Assembly (NCBI GenBank): GCA_038217425.1
Contig: JBBQPM010000085.1
Coordinates: forward strand, 1 to 28,231
Source: JAIEPT01 sp038217425
GTDB lineage: Bacteria > Planctomycetota > Planctomycetia > Gemmatales > Gemmataceae
Direction of reading: 5' to 3'
DNA: 28,231 nucleotides
In this document: piece after piece, positions 9,386 through 16,137 of the stretch
Layout of the letters: every line of letters starts with the position of its first letter
How positions within the stretch are numbered: the first letter of the stretch is position 1
The notes under the pieces: model-generated
What the model was told of the DNA's origin: nothing
What the model saw: the letters and a program-made list of their open reading frames with translations, nothing else
The model's database searches: none
Translations under genes and position numbers: made by a program

Positions 9386-10377
9386 AAACTCACCCTGAGA
9401 GGCCGATCTCTTCCGTCTGCTCGGCAATGCTCCATTGCATCGCAGGTGGCGACGACGACTTGCTCGCGCGACTCCTTGATTATGTCCTCGACCCCGAGGA
9501 CGTAGTCGCCGACCGATGGCAGTACCTGCGGTTCGCCGAAAGGGACGCCTGGGCGGCGGTGGCCCTCCTGCTGTTGCGTAAGACGTTGGTACGGCGATTT
9601 CGCGAAGGCGAACTTGATGCTTGGGTCAAAGTGATGCTTTTTGGCGACGACATTCGTCGCGGGCTGGAATCGTTTTTCGAGTGGCACCGCTCCATCGAAT
9701 TCCCCGCCGAGCCAAAAGGATTTGGGACTTTGGCTCTCCAAGAATTGCGTGCTGCCCGACTCGCAGGGGAACTCTACGTCGAGCCGGCACACGCAGGGAG
9801 TCACGCTCAGGAAATCATGGAGGGGATGGCCGCAAGACTGGCCGAACGATTTCCCCTGATGGCTCAGGTTGTCCGGCACCCTGAACTCGACATTCCGGGC
9901 TTGGCGTGGTTCTTTTTGGACTTTCGCCTTCGCATAAATTGGGAGACGGTCGTGACCCTTCCCGGCAAGCGAACGCCGCCATCGAAGGTAGGGCTATCGG
10001 ACCTTGGAGTTATTTTCGTGAACTGGCCGACGACCATCGAGGAATTCGTCAGCGACGTGTACGCCGATGCCGAGAGAACACGCCGGGTGAAGCTGGCCGA
10101 ACTTCGGAAAAGCTATCGTGACGGCGACCTAAAGGGAGAGGCAGAGGCCGAGGTCGCGGCCATGCTGGGACGGGCTGTCCCAATCCGAGGCAGGACAGTT
10201 ACCGAGGCCGTCGCAGAGGCCCAAAGGATCAAAGATGAAAAGAACATCGCCGTCGCCCAGAACAGCCTGTGGGCATGGTTTCTGGCGAAGCCCGTCGAGG
10301 ACAGAAATACCCTCGGCCAATTCGAGAACAAATTCCGCCTGTGGTCACACTTGACGTATCGGCATCAAGGGAGATGA
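9382..10377 (+). CDS. Hypothetical protein, TTG start coupled to upstream gene
   Basis: A protein of about 331 aa with no family that I recognise. The frame is open from 9340, but the only start with a ribosome site is TTG at 9382: GGAGGA lies some six bases upstream, and TTG overlaps the TGA stop of the preceding gene, a layout that suggests translational coupling. The N-terminal half is rich in Leu/Ala/Arg helices (DRWQYLRFAERDAWAAVALLLLRK); the middle has WFFLDFRLRINWETV; the C-terminal third is a charged helix-rich segment (KLAELRKSYRDGDLKGEAEAE) ending in aromatic residues. No catalytic motif is obvious. A GTG at 9340 is the alternative start and is less likely. Confidence 0.7.
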   Translation: MKTHPERPISSVCSAMLHCIAGGDDDLLARLLDYVLDPEDVVADRWQYLRFAERDAWAAVALLLLRKTLVRRFREGELDAWVKVMLFGDDIRRGLESFFEWHRSIEFPAEPKGFGTLALQELRAARLAGELYVEPAHAGSHAQEIMEGMAARLAERFPLMAQVVRHPELDIPGLAWFFLDFRLRINWETVVTLPGKRTPPSKVGLSDLGVIFVNWPTTIEEFVSDVYADAERTRRVKLAELRKSYRDGDLKGEAEAEVAAMLGRAVPIRGRTVTEAVAEAQRIKDEKNIAVAQNSLWAWFLAKPVEDRNTLGQFENKFRLWSHLTYRHQGR

Positions 10378-10441
10378 CGCCACTTTGACGTGAAAAGACG
10401 GTAAATGACCGCGTTGACTAAAACGAGGAGGAACCACGATC

Positions 10442-10864
10442 ATGAAATCGCCAACGCCAACGGCCATCCATATTCGCTATTTTGGCCCCGACCATCATCG
10501 GATGTACTGCCTACAACGTGCGAACGGGCAATTCTGGACCGGCGACGGCTGGAGCAAGATTCTGGACTGCGCCAAGATCTACCGCCGCCAGAGGGACGCT
10601 GGTCGAGATTGCACCATCCTTCAGAGCAAGCAGTATCGCGGACTGCCGTGGCGGACCTTCAGTTTGGAGATGCGGATCGCCCTGGTTGCTGAGGATGTCG
10701 AGGTGATCGGCACGGACGCCCTCGCGGAGTACCTCGCCGAGGCCGTTTGCATCAACGTGGAGAACAGCGTCTACGGCGATGGCCCGGTCGAAGGAAGCTT
10801 CGTTCACGCCAAGATGTTGCTCGCCACGCTCGAAGAGATTGAGCCGCCGCGAAAGCGATTCTGA
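10442..10864 (+). CDS. Hypothetical protein
   Basis: A 140-aa protein with no family that I recognise. GAGGAGG lies about ten bases before the ATG. The N terminus is beta-rich with many aromatic residues (IRYFGPDHHRMYCLQRANGQFWTGDGWSK), and the C-terminal half is helical and acidic (DALAEYLAEAVCINVEN). It follows the two preceding genes on the same strand after 64 bases and closes the first cargo group. The downstream neighbours are an XRE remnant and an XRE regulator on the opposite strand. Confidence 0.65.
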   Translation: MKSPTPTAIHIRYFGPDHHRMYCLQRANGQFWTGDGWSKILDCAKIYRRQRDAGRDCTILQSKQYRGLPWRTFSLEMRIALVAEDVEVIGTDALAEYLAEAVCINVENSVYGDGPVEGSFVHAKMLLATLEEIEPPRKRF

Positions 10865-10873
10865 CCGCTCTCG

Positions 10874-10981
10874 TCAGTCCCCCGAAGTGTCGTTGCTCTT
10901 TCGGGTGCGACGTGGCCGGCGGCTCTGTTCGACGCGGGCAAGTACCTCCGACGCCGCGATTCCGAGGGCATCGCAGATCAT
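10874..10981 (-). pseudogene. C-terminal remnant of an XRE-type regulator
   Basis: On the minus strand, 35 codons read MICDALGIAASEVLARVEQ followed by a basic Arg/Lys tail and a stop at 10874. The first part matches the last helix of XRE/HTH_3 repressors and resembles the same part of the complete regulator just upstream (LERLCSALGVRVSAIIARAE). The preceding DNA in that frame (down from about 11020) does not encode the helix-turn-helix core and soon meets a stop. It therefore looks like the tail of a lost second regulator copy. The short length is the main reason for doubt. Confidence 0.4.
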
Positions 10982-11067
10982 GTCAAAAACCCAAGTCGCG
11001 AAGACATGAGACTCTGAACGATGCGGTTCAAGATTCAGCGAGGCGGCTGGCCAGAAAGCAAAGCTGC

Positions 11068-11310
11068 TTACTTCACGTCCGGGTCATCGTCATCGGGCGG
11101 TTCCGTGACAACTTCGGCTCGGGCAATGATCGCGGATACTCGAACGCCCAGAGCGGAACAGAGCCGCTCCAGCATGTCCAAGGTCGGCGATACCTTGTCA
11201 TTTTCAATGTCGGAAATGTAGGTGCGGTCTACCTTCGCCTTGGCCGCAAGCTCTTCCTGCGTCAGGTCAGAAGTCCGTCTGCTTCGTCGTAATTCACGTC
11301 CTAGCAACAT
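11068..11310 (-). CDS. XRE-family transcriptional regulator
   Basis: An 80-aa single-domain HTH_3 (Cro/C1-type) repressor: LGRELRRSRRTSDLTQEELAAKA, then KVDRTYISDIENDKVSPTLDMLERLCSALG, with a short acidic tail (EPPDDDDPDVK). The open frame continues upstream to 11457, but the residues there are not family-like; the ATG at 11310 starts exactly where XRE domains start. No ribosome site is visible. A near-palindrome lies 31 bases upstream, a likely operator for autoregulation. It is divergent from the membrane/envelope cassette beginning at 11496, with a 185-base gap, which makes that cassette a candidate target. Confidence 0.88.
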   Translation of the reverse strand: MLLGRELRRSRRTSDLTQEELAAKAKVDRTYISDIENDKVSPTLDMLERLCSALGVRVSAIIARAEVVTEPPDDDDPDVK

Positions 11311-11340
11311 ACTGGGACGGTAGGTATGGCCATTTAGAAG

Positions 11341-11362
11341 TCTGTGGCATATATCCGACAGA
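11341..11362. promoter_or_regulatory. Candidate XRE operator (22-bp imperfect palindrome)
   Basis: Half sites TCTGTGGCATA and TATCCGACAGA match as reverse complements at nine of eleven positions, with the centre ATA/TAT. The site lies between the divergent start codons at 11310 and 11496, the expected place for an operator of the XRE protein. Identification rests on symmetry and position only. Confidence 0.5.
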
Positions 11363-11495
11363 AACGTGCGTGTCACCGAACAAGCAGGGCGAAGGCGAGG
11401 AATACGAACCTCGGCTCCCGAGGTGGCCCCTTTTCGGGCGTGCTTCTCGCTTTTCAAGGTGGACGCGAATTTGGCAACATTATCAGAGGTGCTTC

Positions 11496-12308
11496 ATGGG
11501 GAAAGTCCTTATCGTCGGCTTGCTCTGCCTTGTGGCGGGCGGCGTGTTCTGGTTCGACGGGTTCGGCCATCGCGGCGAAGTTGCCAAGAAGAAAGTTCTG
11601 GATCAGATTGACGACATGCTCGGCAAGATGGAGGTCCAAAAGGCCGAAATCGACACGGGCCTCAAGTCGGCGAAGCAAGCTGTCGGCGAAATCCGCAGGG
11701 CAAAGCATCAGGCCCAAGCGCAACTCGACCTGATAGACGAGAAGGTGCGACCGCACCAAGAAAAGATGACCCGCTGCGACGACTCCCTGGCCAAGCTCCG
11801 CGATGTCATCAACGCCGGGACGCCAGCGGATTTCGCTGGGAAGACGTACTCCGTCGCCGAACTCAAGGGGATGGCCGGACAAATCCTGCAAGCCCGCAAG
11901 GAGTGTGAGGAAAAGATCAAGGGCTTCGACACTGCCCGAGCAAACATGCGAAACGTGGTGGCGACGATCTCCAAGAAGCAGGAAGATCTCGAAGTTCGGA
12001 TCGTTCGCTTGGACTCGATGCACGCGAAGCTCGATGCGGAATTGTCGGCAGCGAGGGCGATGAAAAAGGCGTCGGCAGCGATGGGCGATTCGAGTGCGAC
12101 CCTCGGCGAAAACCTTGACGAGTTGGAAAAGAAGATGGCGGTGCTGTCGGGCGACGTGAGGGCGGAACTGGCCGGTGAATCGGAGAAACTGACGACCACC
12201 GGAGCGGACAGGACCATGAGCGAAGTCGATGCGTTTCTGAAAGCCTCTCAGACGCCCGGCGATCCGGTCGCTGAGATTGACCGCATCCTCGGCCCGGCGA
12301 AGAAGTAA
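11496..12308 (+). CDS. Membrane-anchored coiled-coil protein
   Basis: A 270-aa protein with an N-terminal hydrophobic anchor (about residues 3-19, KVLIVGLLCLVAGGVFWF) and a long charged helical body. Heptad-like stretches at about 28-85, 95-110 and 130-230 (for example KKQEDLEVRIVRLDSMHAKL) suggest extended coiled coil. A GAGGT five to six bases before the ATG at 11496 supports this start over an upstream in-frame ATG at 11370 that lacks one. It could be a stress-response or scaffold protein; PspA-like proteins have similar composition but no anchor, and I see no family motif. It opens a four-gene same-strand run next to an XRE regulator, and only 30 bases separate it from the next gene. Confidence 0.75.
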   Translation: MGKVLIVGLLCLVAGGVFWFDGFGHRGEVAKKKVLDQIDDMLGKMEVQKAEIDTGLKSAKQAVGEIRRAKHQAQAQLDLIDEKVRPHQEKMTRCDDSLAKLRDVINAGTPADFAGKTYSVAELKGMAGQILQARKECEEKIKGFDTARANMRNVVATISKKQEDLEVRIVRLDSMHAKLDAELSAARAMKKASAAMGDSSATLGENLDELEKKMAVLSGDVRAELAGESEKLTTTGADRTMSEVDAFLKASQTPGDPVAEIDRILGPAKK

Positions 12309-12338
12309 CACCATTTTTCACTTATCGCGGATACAGCA

Positions 12339-13307
12339 ATGGACGAATGGGACCGGAGAAGTCGAAGAGGATTTAAGGCCATGCTCGGCCTTGGGGTCGC
12401 CTTCATTAGCCTAACCTGGGGGGTGTGTTCGTGGGTCGGTTGCGGCAGCGGCCCCACTCCCGTGGCGAAGAGCCAACTCGCCTTACGCCTGTCAGGAGAA
12501 TGGATTTCTCAAGACGATGACACCGTGACGTTGTACTTCACCAGCGGCACAAACAAGTTGGTCTACAGTTTCACGGAGCGGGTCAAGCTCCCTATGCAGA
12601 GCCGTCTGGACCCCCCGATCTACACTGGCGAAGTGCGGAAGAGATCGGACACCTACGAGATCGAATCGTTCGGCGAGCGATCCCTCAAGATGAAGAAAAC
12701 GCCGCTTGCTCAGGTTCTTATTGAATTTGAGTTCGTTTCGGACGACGAGTTCATAGCGATCTACAAGTGCGAATGGAACCAGCCTCCGAAGGTGCATGGC
12801 CGGTTTCGGCGAATCGTTCCCCGGACCCCGCCCCCGGCACCGGCTACCGACACCAGCCCGATTGCCGTGGCCAAGCAGCAAGTCTCGCGAATCCAAGAAA
12901 AGCTCCTCAAGGTCGAATCGCTCCAGCGTGAGGCCCAGAAGGAACGTGATGAGATGGTCGCCAAGCTTCGCGAGATGGGGATCGGGAGTGCCGCCGACCT
13001 CAAGGCGAAGCCTCGCGGCCAAAGGATGGCGGAAAACCTTGCGAAGATCGCCGCCGAGATCGAGGGGATGGATTTGCAACTGGCGACCATCGACACGGAG
13101 CTTCTGAAAGCCCGGTCGATTGTTCGTCGCATGGAACGCGAGGAGGCCGGCATCTCCGACGACGAGATGCGCGATCTTTCCAGGCAGTTGCGGGAGGCCG
13201 AGGCGAGAACGGATTCGGCCCCCAGGACGATCACACCTTTGGATGTCGATGCGGCTCTGGAAGCAGGACTGAAGGGGAAGAAGACGCCGCCGCGTGAAAA
13301 GCGATAG
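12339..13307 (+). CDS. Possible lipoprotein with beta domain and coiled coil
   Basis: A 322-aa protein. A hydrophobic segment at about 14-34 ends in WVGCGSG, which resembles a lipobox although Trp at -3 is unusual; an ATG at 12379 preceded by AGAGGA would give a standard signal peptide. Residues about 47-145 look like a small beta barrel beginning LSGEWISQDDDTVTLYF, similar to the GKWE domains of the next gene. A Pro-rich linker (RTPPPAPATDTSP) leads to a helical, coiled-coil part (about 160-300, ISRIQEKLL-like and MERE segments) with a basic C-terminal tail. The function is unknown; it is probably an envelope protein working with the coiled-coil protein upstream and the GYF protein downstream. 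Confidence 0.72.
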   Translation: MDEWDRRSRRGFKAMLGLGVAFISLTWGVCSWVGCGSGPTPVAKSQLALRLSGEWISQDDDTVTLYFTSGTNKLVYSFTERVKLPMQSRLDPPIYTGEVRKRSDTYEIESFGERSLKMKKTPLAQVLIEFEFVSDDEFIAIYKCEWNQPPKVHGRFRRIVPRTPPPAPATDTSPIAVAKQQVSRIQEKLLKVESLQREAQKERDEMVAKLREMGIGSAADLKAKPRGQRMAENLAKIAAEIEGMDLQLATIDTELLKARSIVRRMEREEAGISDDEMRDLSRQLREAEARTDSAPRTITPLDVDAALEAGLKGKKTPPREKR

Positions 13308-13384
13308 GCCGTGACCCTTTGGCTTGGGGCTTTCTCGCTCTCGGAGGTGGTGGCACTACGAAGAATCGATATAGGAGAACTGTC

Positions 13385-14860
13385 ATGAATGGCTGGTATA
13401 TCAAGCGAAACGACCAAAAGCACGGGCCGTACACATCCACGCAGCTTGTCGAAATGGCGAAGAAGGGACAGGTGCTGCCCCTCGACTGGGTCGCCAGAGG
13501 CGACAGTGAGCAATGGATGCCGGCGTCCCAGGTGAAGGGACTGTTCGCCACACTGGCGGCAGTTGCACCCTCTGTCACCATCACCGCGCCTCCATCTCTT
13601 CCTATCTCAACACCAGCGGTTCTGGCTGCTCTGGCTACTGGCTCTCCGTCCCATTCAGAAAGCAACCAGTTTCAAGCACAAGAGTTGGCCCAAACCCTGC
13701 TGTACCCTGCCATCGCCATGTTGGTCGTGTCGGGGCTGGCTCTACTTCTGGCGTGCTTGGCTGTGTACGCGATGGCAAAGAACAACTTGAACGGCAGCCC
13801 GGCTGCCGTTGCCTTGTTCTTCTTCAATACCGTGGCGGCGATCATTGCCACGCTGCGAATGGGAATGCTCAGAGAGTGGTATGTCGGGCTGGTGGCAAGC
13901 ATCCTTGTGATGATCGACTGGGTGTGGCTTTTCTTCACTGGATTCCCAGCCGGTCTTTCGCTGCTCGGAACGCTGGCCGGAATGTCGGTCGGCGCGTGGT
14001 GCCTGTTTCTCCTCTGCAAGCCGGAGATGCGGGGCAGCTTTGGGAAGATCCCTTCGCTTCCGTCCTTGTGGGAGCGGATTCGTGCATCTATGGAAAAACA
14101 GCAGCAGGAAGCTCTACAAGTCCATGAGGATAGGAAGCGGAGGAACCTGCTCATCGGTAAATGGGAGTCCGTCGCAAAAGGCGGCATGGGACTGCGGTTC
14201 ACGGAAGATGGAGCAATCATTCGGAGCGATGGGCGGGTAGACAAGTTCACGTTCTCCAAGGACACGATTCAGGTGGTACAGGTTGGACGGGAGGGAGCGA
14301 ACCCCGATAAGGTGATTTCTCTTTCGGCGACAGAACTTGTGATGACCCTAAACGGTCAGGTCTGTCATTTCAAGCGAGAATACTCTGCCGAACGAGACAA
14401 ACGGTGGCGTCACTTGGTCGGAAAGTGGGAACCGTTAGATGGGAAGGGGATAGCGGTGCAGTTCACGAAGGATCGCGCAATCATCAGAGAGGATGGCCTA
14501 ATTGCCAAGTACCAGCTTACGGACGCAAGCACCATCGAGGTCTACGCAGACGACACCCCAACGACCATCAAATTCAAAGTCATGTCGCTGTCCGAGCATG
14601 AGTTGGCGATGACTGCTGAAGGCCAAGGAAAGCATTACGTCCGGTCGAGGACATTCACCGAGGAAGTGGAACGACAACAAACGGAAGCAGCCAACGAAGC
14701 ACTCAGGAACATGGGCAAGACAGCCGCAAAAGTGGCCGGGGGTGCTGTCCTCGCCGTTGGGGCATTAGCCTTTCTTGGGTTAGCTGCGGCAGCAGCGGCC
14801 AACTCGGCGGCGTACTGTCCCCATTGTGGGTATATCCGGCCTTGTCCTCGGCATGGCTAG
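13385..14860 (+). CDS. GYF_2-domain multi-pass membrane protein with tandem GKWE domains
   Basis: A 491-aa protein; AGGAGA seven bases before the ATG sets the start. Residues 1-55 are a GYF_2/DUF4339 domain (GWYIKRNDQKHGPY...QLVEMAKKGQVLPLDWVARG...W), a peptide-binding type fold. After a Ser/Thr/Pro linker come four hydrophobic segments (about 101-220), then two tandem copies of a small beta domain, LLIGKWESV... (about 255-335) and HLVGKWEPL... (about 342-420), each with a LRFTEDGAIIR-like second strand, which resembles the paralogous TIGR03066-type domain of Gemmata (recalled, not searched). A hydrophobic Ala-rich segment (about 447-472) ends in CPHC (478-481) plus C487 and H490, a possible zinc site. 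A sensor or assembly role at the membrane is inference. Confidence 0.82.
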   Translation: MNGWYIKRNDQKHGPYTSTQLVEMAKKGQVLPLDWVARGDSEQWMPASQVKGLFATLAAVAPSVTITAPPSLPISTPAVLAALATGSPSHSESNQFQAQELAQTLLYPAIAMLVVSGLALLLACLAVYAMAKNNLNGSPAAVALFFFNTVAAIIATLRMGMLREWYVGLVASILVMIDWVWLFFTGFPAGLSLLGTLAGMSVGAWCLFLLCKPEMRGSFGKIPSLPSLWERIRASMEKQQQEALQVHEDRKRRNLLIGKWESVAKGGMGLRFTEDGAIIRSDGRVDKFTFSKDTIQVVQVGREGANPDKVISLSATELVMTLNGQVCHFKREYSAERDKRWRHLVGKWEPLDGKGIAVQFTKDRAIIREDGLIAKYQLTDASTIEVYADDTPTTIKFKVMSLSEHELAMTAEGQGKHYVRSRTFTEEVERQQTEAANEALRNMGKTAAKVAGGAVLAVGALAFLGLAAAAAANSAAYCPHCGYIRPCPRHG

Positions 14861-14883
14861 ATTCAGAATAAGGAGGTAAGGCG

Positions 14884-15297
14884 ATGGCTCGTCAATTCAT
14901 CTGCCCATTTTGCTGTACGCTCTACAACGGCACCTTGCCGCTCGAAGCCTGGACGACTTGCGACAACTGCTGCGAGCGATTCAAGGTTTGGCCATTCTTG
15001 GGAGACCAAAACAGCATGCTGCGGGCGTTGACCAGTGGAATCTTCGGTTTGATCGCCGGGATGAAATGTCCGAACTGCGGCATTAGGGACAGTTCGCATC
15101 TCCGAGACGTGGATTGCGGCCAAATTGCAATCTCTGGTCGCTGGCACAGTAGTTGGGATAGTTTCTACTTGTGTAATAAATGTCGCGGGACATGGTACTA
15201 TGGCGAAACGCGCGAGGCTTGGCATAAGCATGTTCACCGTTCTAACGAGCCGGTTCGACTTCCGAGATCAGCCTCTGCCGTGCATGTGGGCAGGTAG
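14884..15297 (+). CDS. Zinc-ribbon protein with four CxxC knuckles
   Basis: A 137-aa cytosolic protein starting after AGGAGG eight bases upstream. CxxC pairs occur at C7/C10, C26/C29, C62/C65 and C97/C100, enough for two zinc ribbons; a hydrophobic stretch (LTSGIFGLIAGM, about 49-60) separates them. Such rubredoxin-like ribbons mediate protein or nucleic-acid contacts; no enzyme domain is present. It follows the GYF protein by 23 bases and that protein also ends in a small Cys/His cluster, so the two may share a partner. It is the last gene of the run that starts at 11496. Confidence 0.72.
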   Translation: MARQFICPFCCTLYNGTLPLEAWTTCDNCCERFKVWPFLGDQNSMLRALTSGIFGLIAGMKCPNCGIRDSSHLRDVDCGQIAISGRWHSSWDSFYLCNKCRGTWYYGETREAWHKHVHRSNEPVRLPRSASAVHVGR

Positions 15298-15355
15298 GAG
15301 ACGGGATGCGCAATGCGTTGCTTCTTCACCTTGTTGTACACCCATCGTTGACAAC

Positions 15356-15382
15356 CCGACCCCCAGAAGGTGCCAAGTCGGG
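15356..15382. terminator. Weak hairpin between cassette and sigma-factor gene
   Basis: CCCGAC (about 15356-15361) and GTCGGG (about 15377-15382) form a 6-bp stem in the 225-base gap between the zinc-ribbon gene and the sigma gene. There is no T-run, so termination is only a possibility. Confidence 0.25.
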
Positions 15383-15522
15383 CAATCCGATTCCGTTACC
15401 CCTTTCGCTGGCCGTTCCAGCTTTCTCAGCTATGGGTCGATGGGGCGAAGCCAGCGTAAAACAAGAACAGCCCGGCGAATCGGTCGGCGGGCGAACGACG
15501 CTCACCCAGCGACAATTTGCTC

Positions 15523-16137
15523 ATGACGGCCAATTCGACCGCACTTCAGAGACTCTTGGACGACGCCTCGCTCGGACAAGATGGCGTGTACGAGGAGTTG
15601 CTCGCGCGGGCCTGCGACCGGCTCCGGTTGCTGGCCGGCAAAGCGCTGCGGGGCTTCCCGGCTTTGCGGAGGTGGGTCGAGACGGATGACGTGTTGCAAC
15701 AAGCGATGCTCCGACTTCACCGGGCTTTACAACAGGTCCGACCATCGACGGTCAGCGAGTTCTTCGGCTTGGCCGGACTGCAAATTCGGCGGGAACTGCA
15801 CGACCTGCACCGGCACCACTTTGGCCCGGAAGGTGTCGGTGCCAACCACCACACGGACGGCCACGGCAAGGCGGCGGACGACGCGAACGGGCCAATCCTG
15901 GCCGTTGCAGAGAATGCGGAGATGCCCGTGGGTTGGGACCGCTTTCATGAGCTTGTCGAGGCACTGCCCGAGGATGATCGCGCCGTCGTGGACTGCCTGT
16001 TCGTCAACGACTTGACGCAGGAGGAGACGGCCCAGGTTCTCGGGCTGTCATTGCGCACCGTAAAGCGGCGGTGGCAGTCGGCCCGGATTCGACTACAAGC
16101 GGCCATCGAACAGGGAGCGTGTCGCGATGACGGATGA
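15523..16137 (+). CDS. ECF-type RNA polymerase sigma factor
   Basis: A 204-aa group 4 (ECF) sigma factor. Region 2 lies at about 25-95 (FPALRRWVETDDVLQQAMLRLHRAL), followed by a charged linker of about 30 residues; region 4 is at about 140-195 with the helix-turn-helix LTQEETAQVLGLSLRTVKRRW. The sequence type is the one commonly paired with Ser/Thr kinases in planctomycetes. The ATG at 15523 has no Shine-Dalgarno sequence, while GACAAT six bases upstream could be a -10 box for a leaderless start. Its 3' end overlaps the kinase gene by 11 bases, so the kinase probably regulates it or its regulon directly. No anti-sigma gene is adjacent. Confidence 0.92.
   Translation: MTANSTALQRLLDDASLGQDGVYEELLARACDRLRLLAGKALRGFPALRRWVETDDVLQQAMLRLHRALQQVRPSTVSEFFGLAGLQIRRELHDLHRHHFGPEGVGANHHTDGHGKAADDANGPILAVAENAEMPVGWDRFHELVEALPEDDRAVVDCLFVNDLTQEETAQVLGLSLRTVKRRWQSARIRLQAAIEQGACRDDG

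Noticed and set aside
11454..12314. Minus-strand open frame (286 codons) opposite the coiled-coil gene
   Set aside because: The plus-strand gene has a ribosome site, signal anchor and coherent coiled coil; the antisense frame is a by-product of codon bias.
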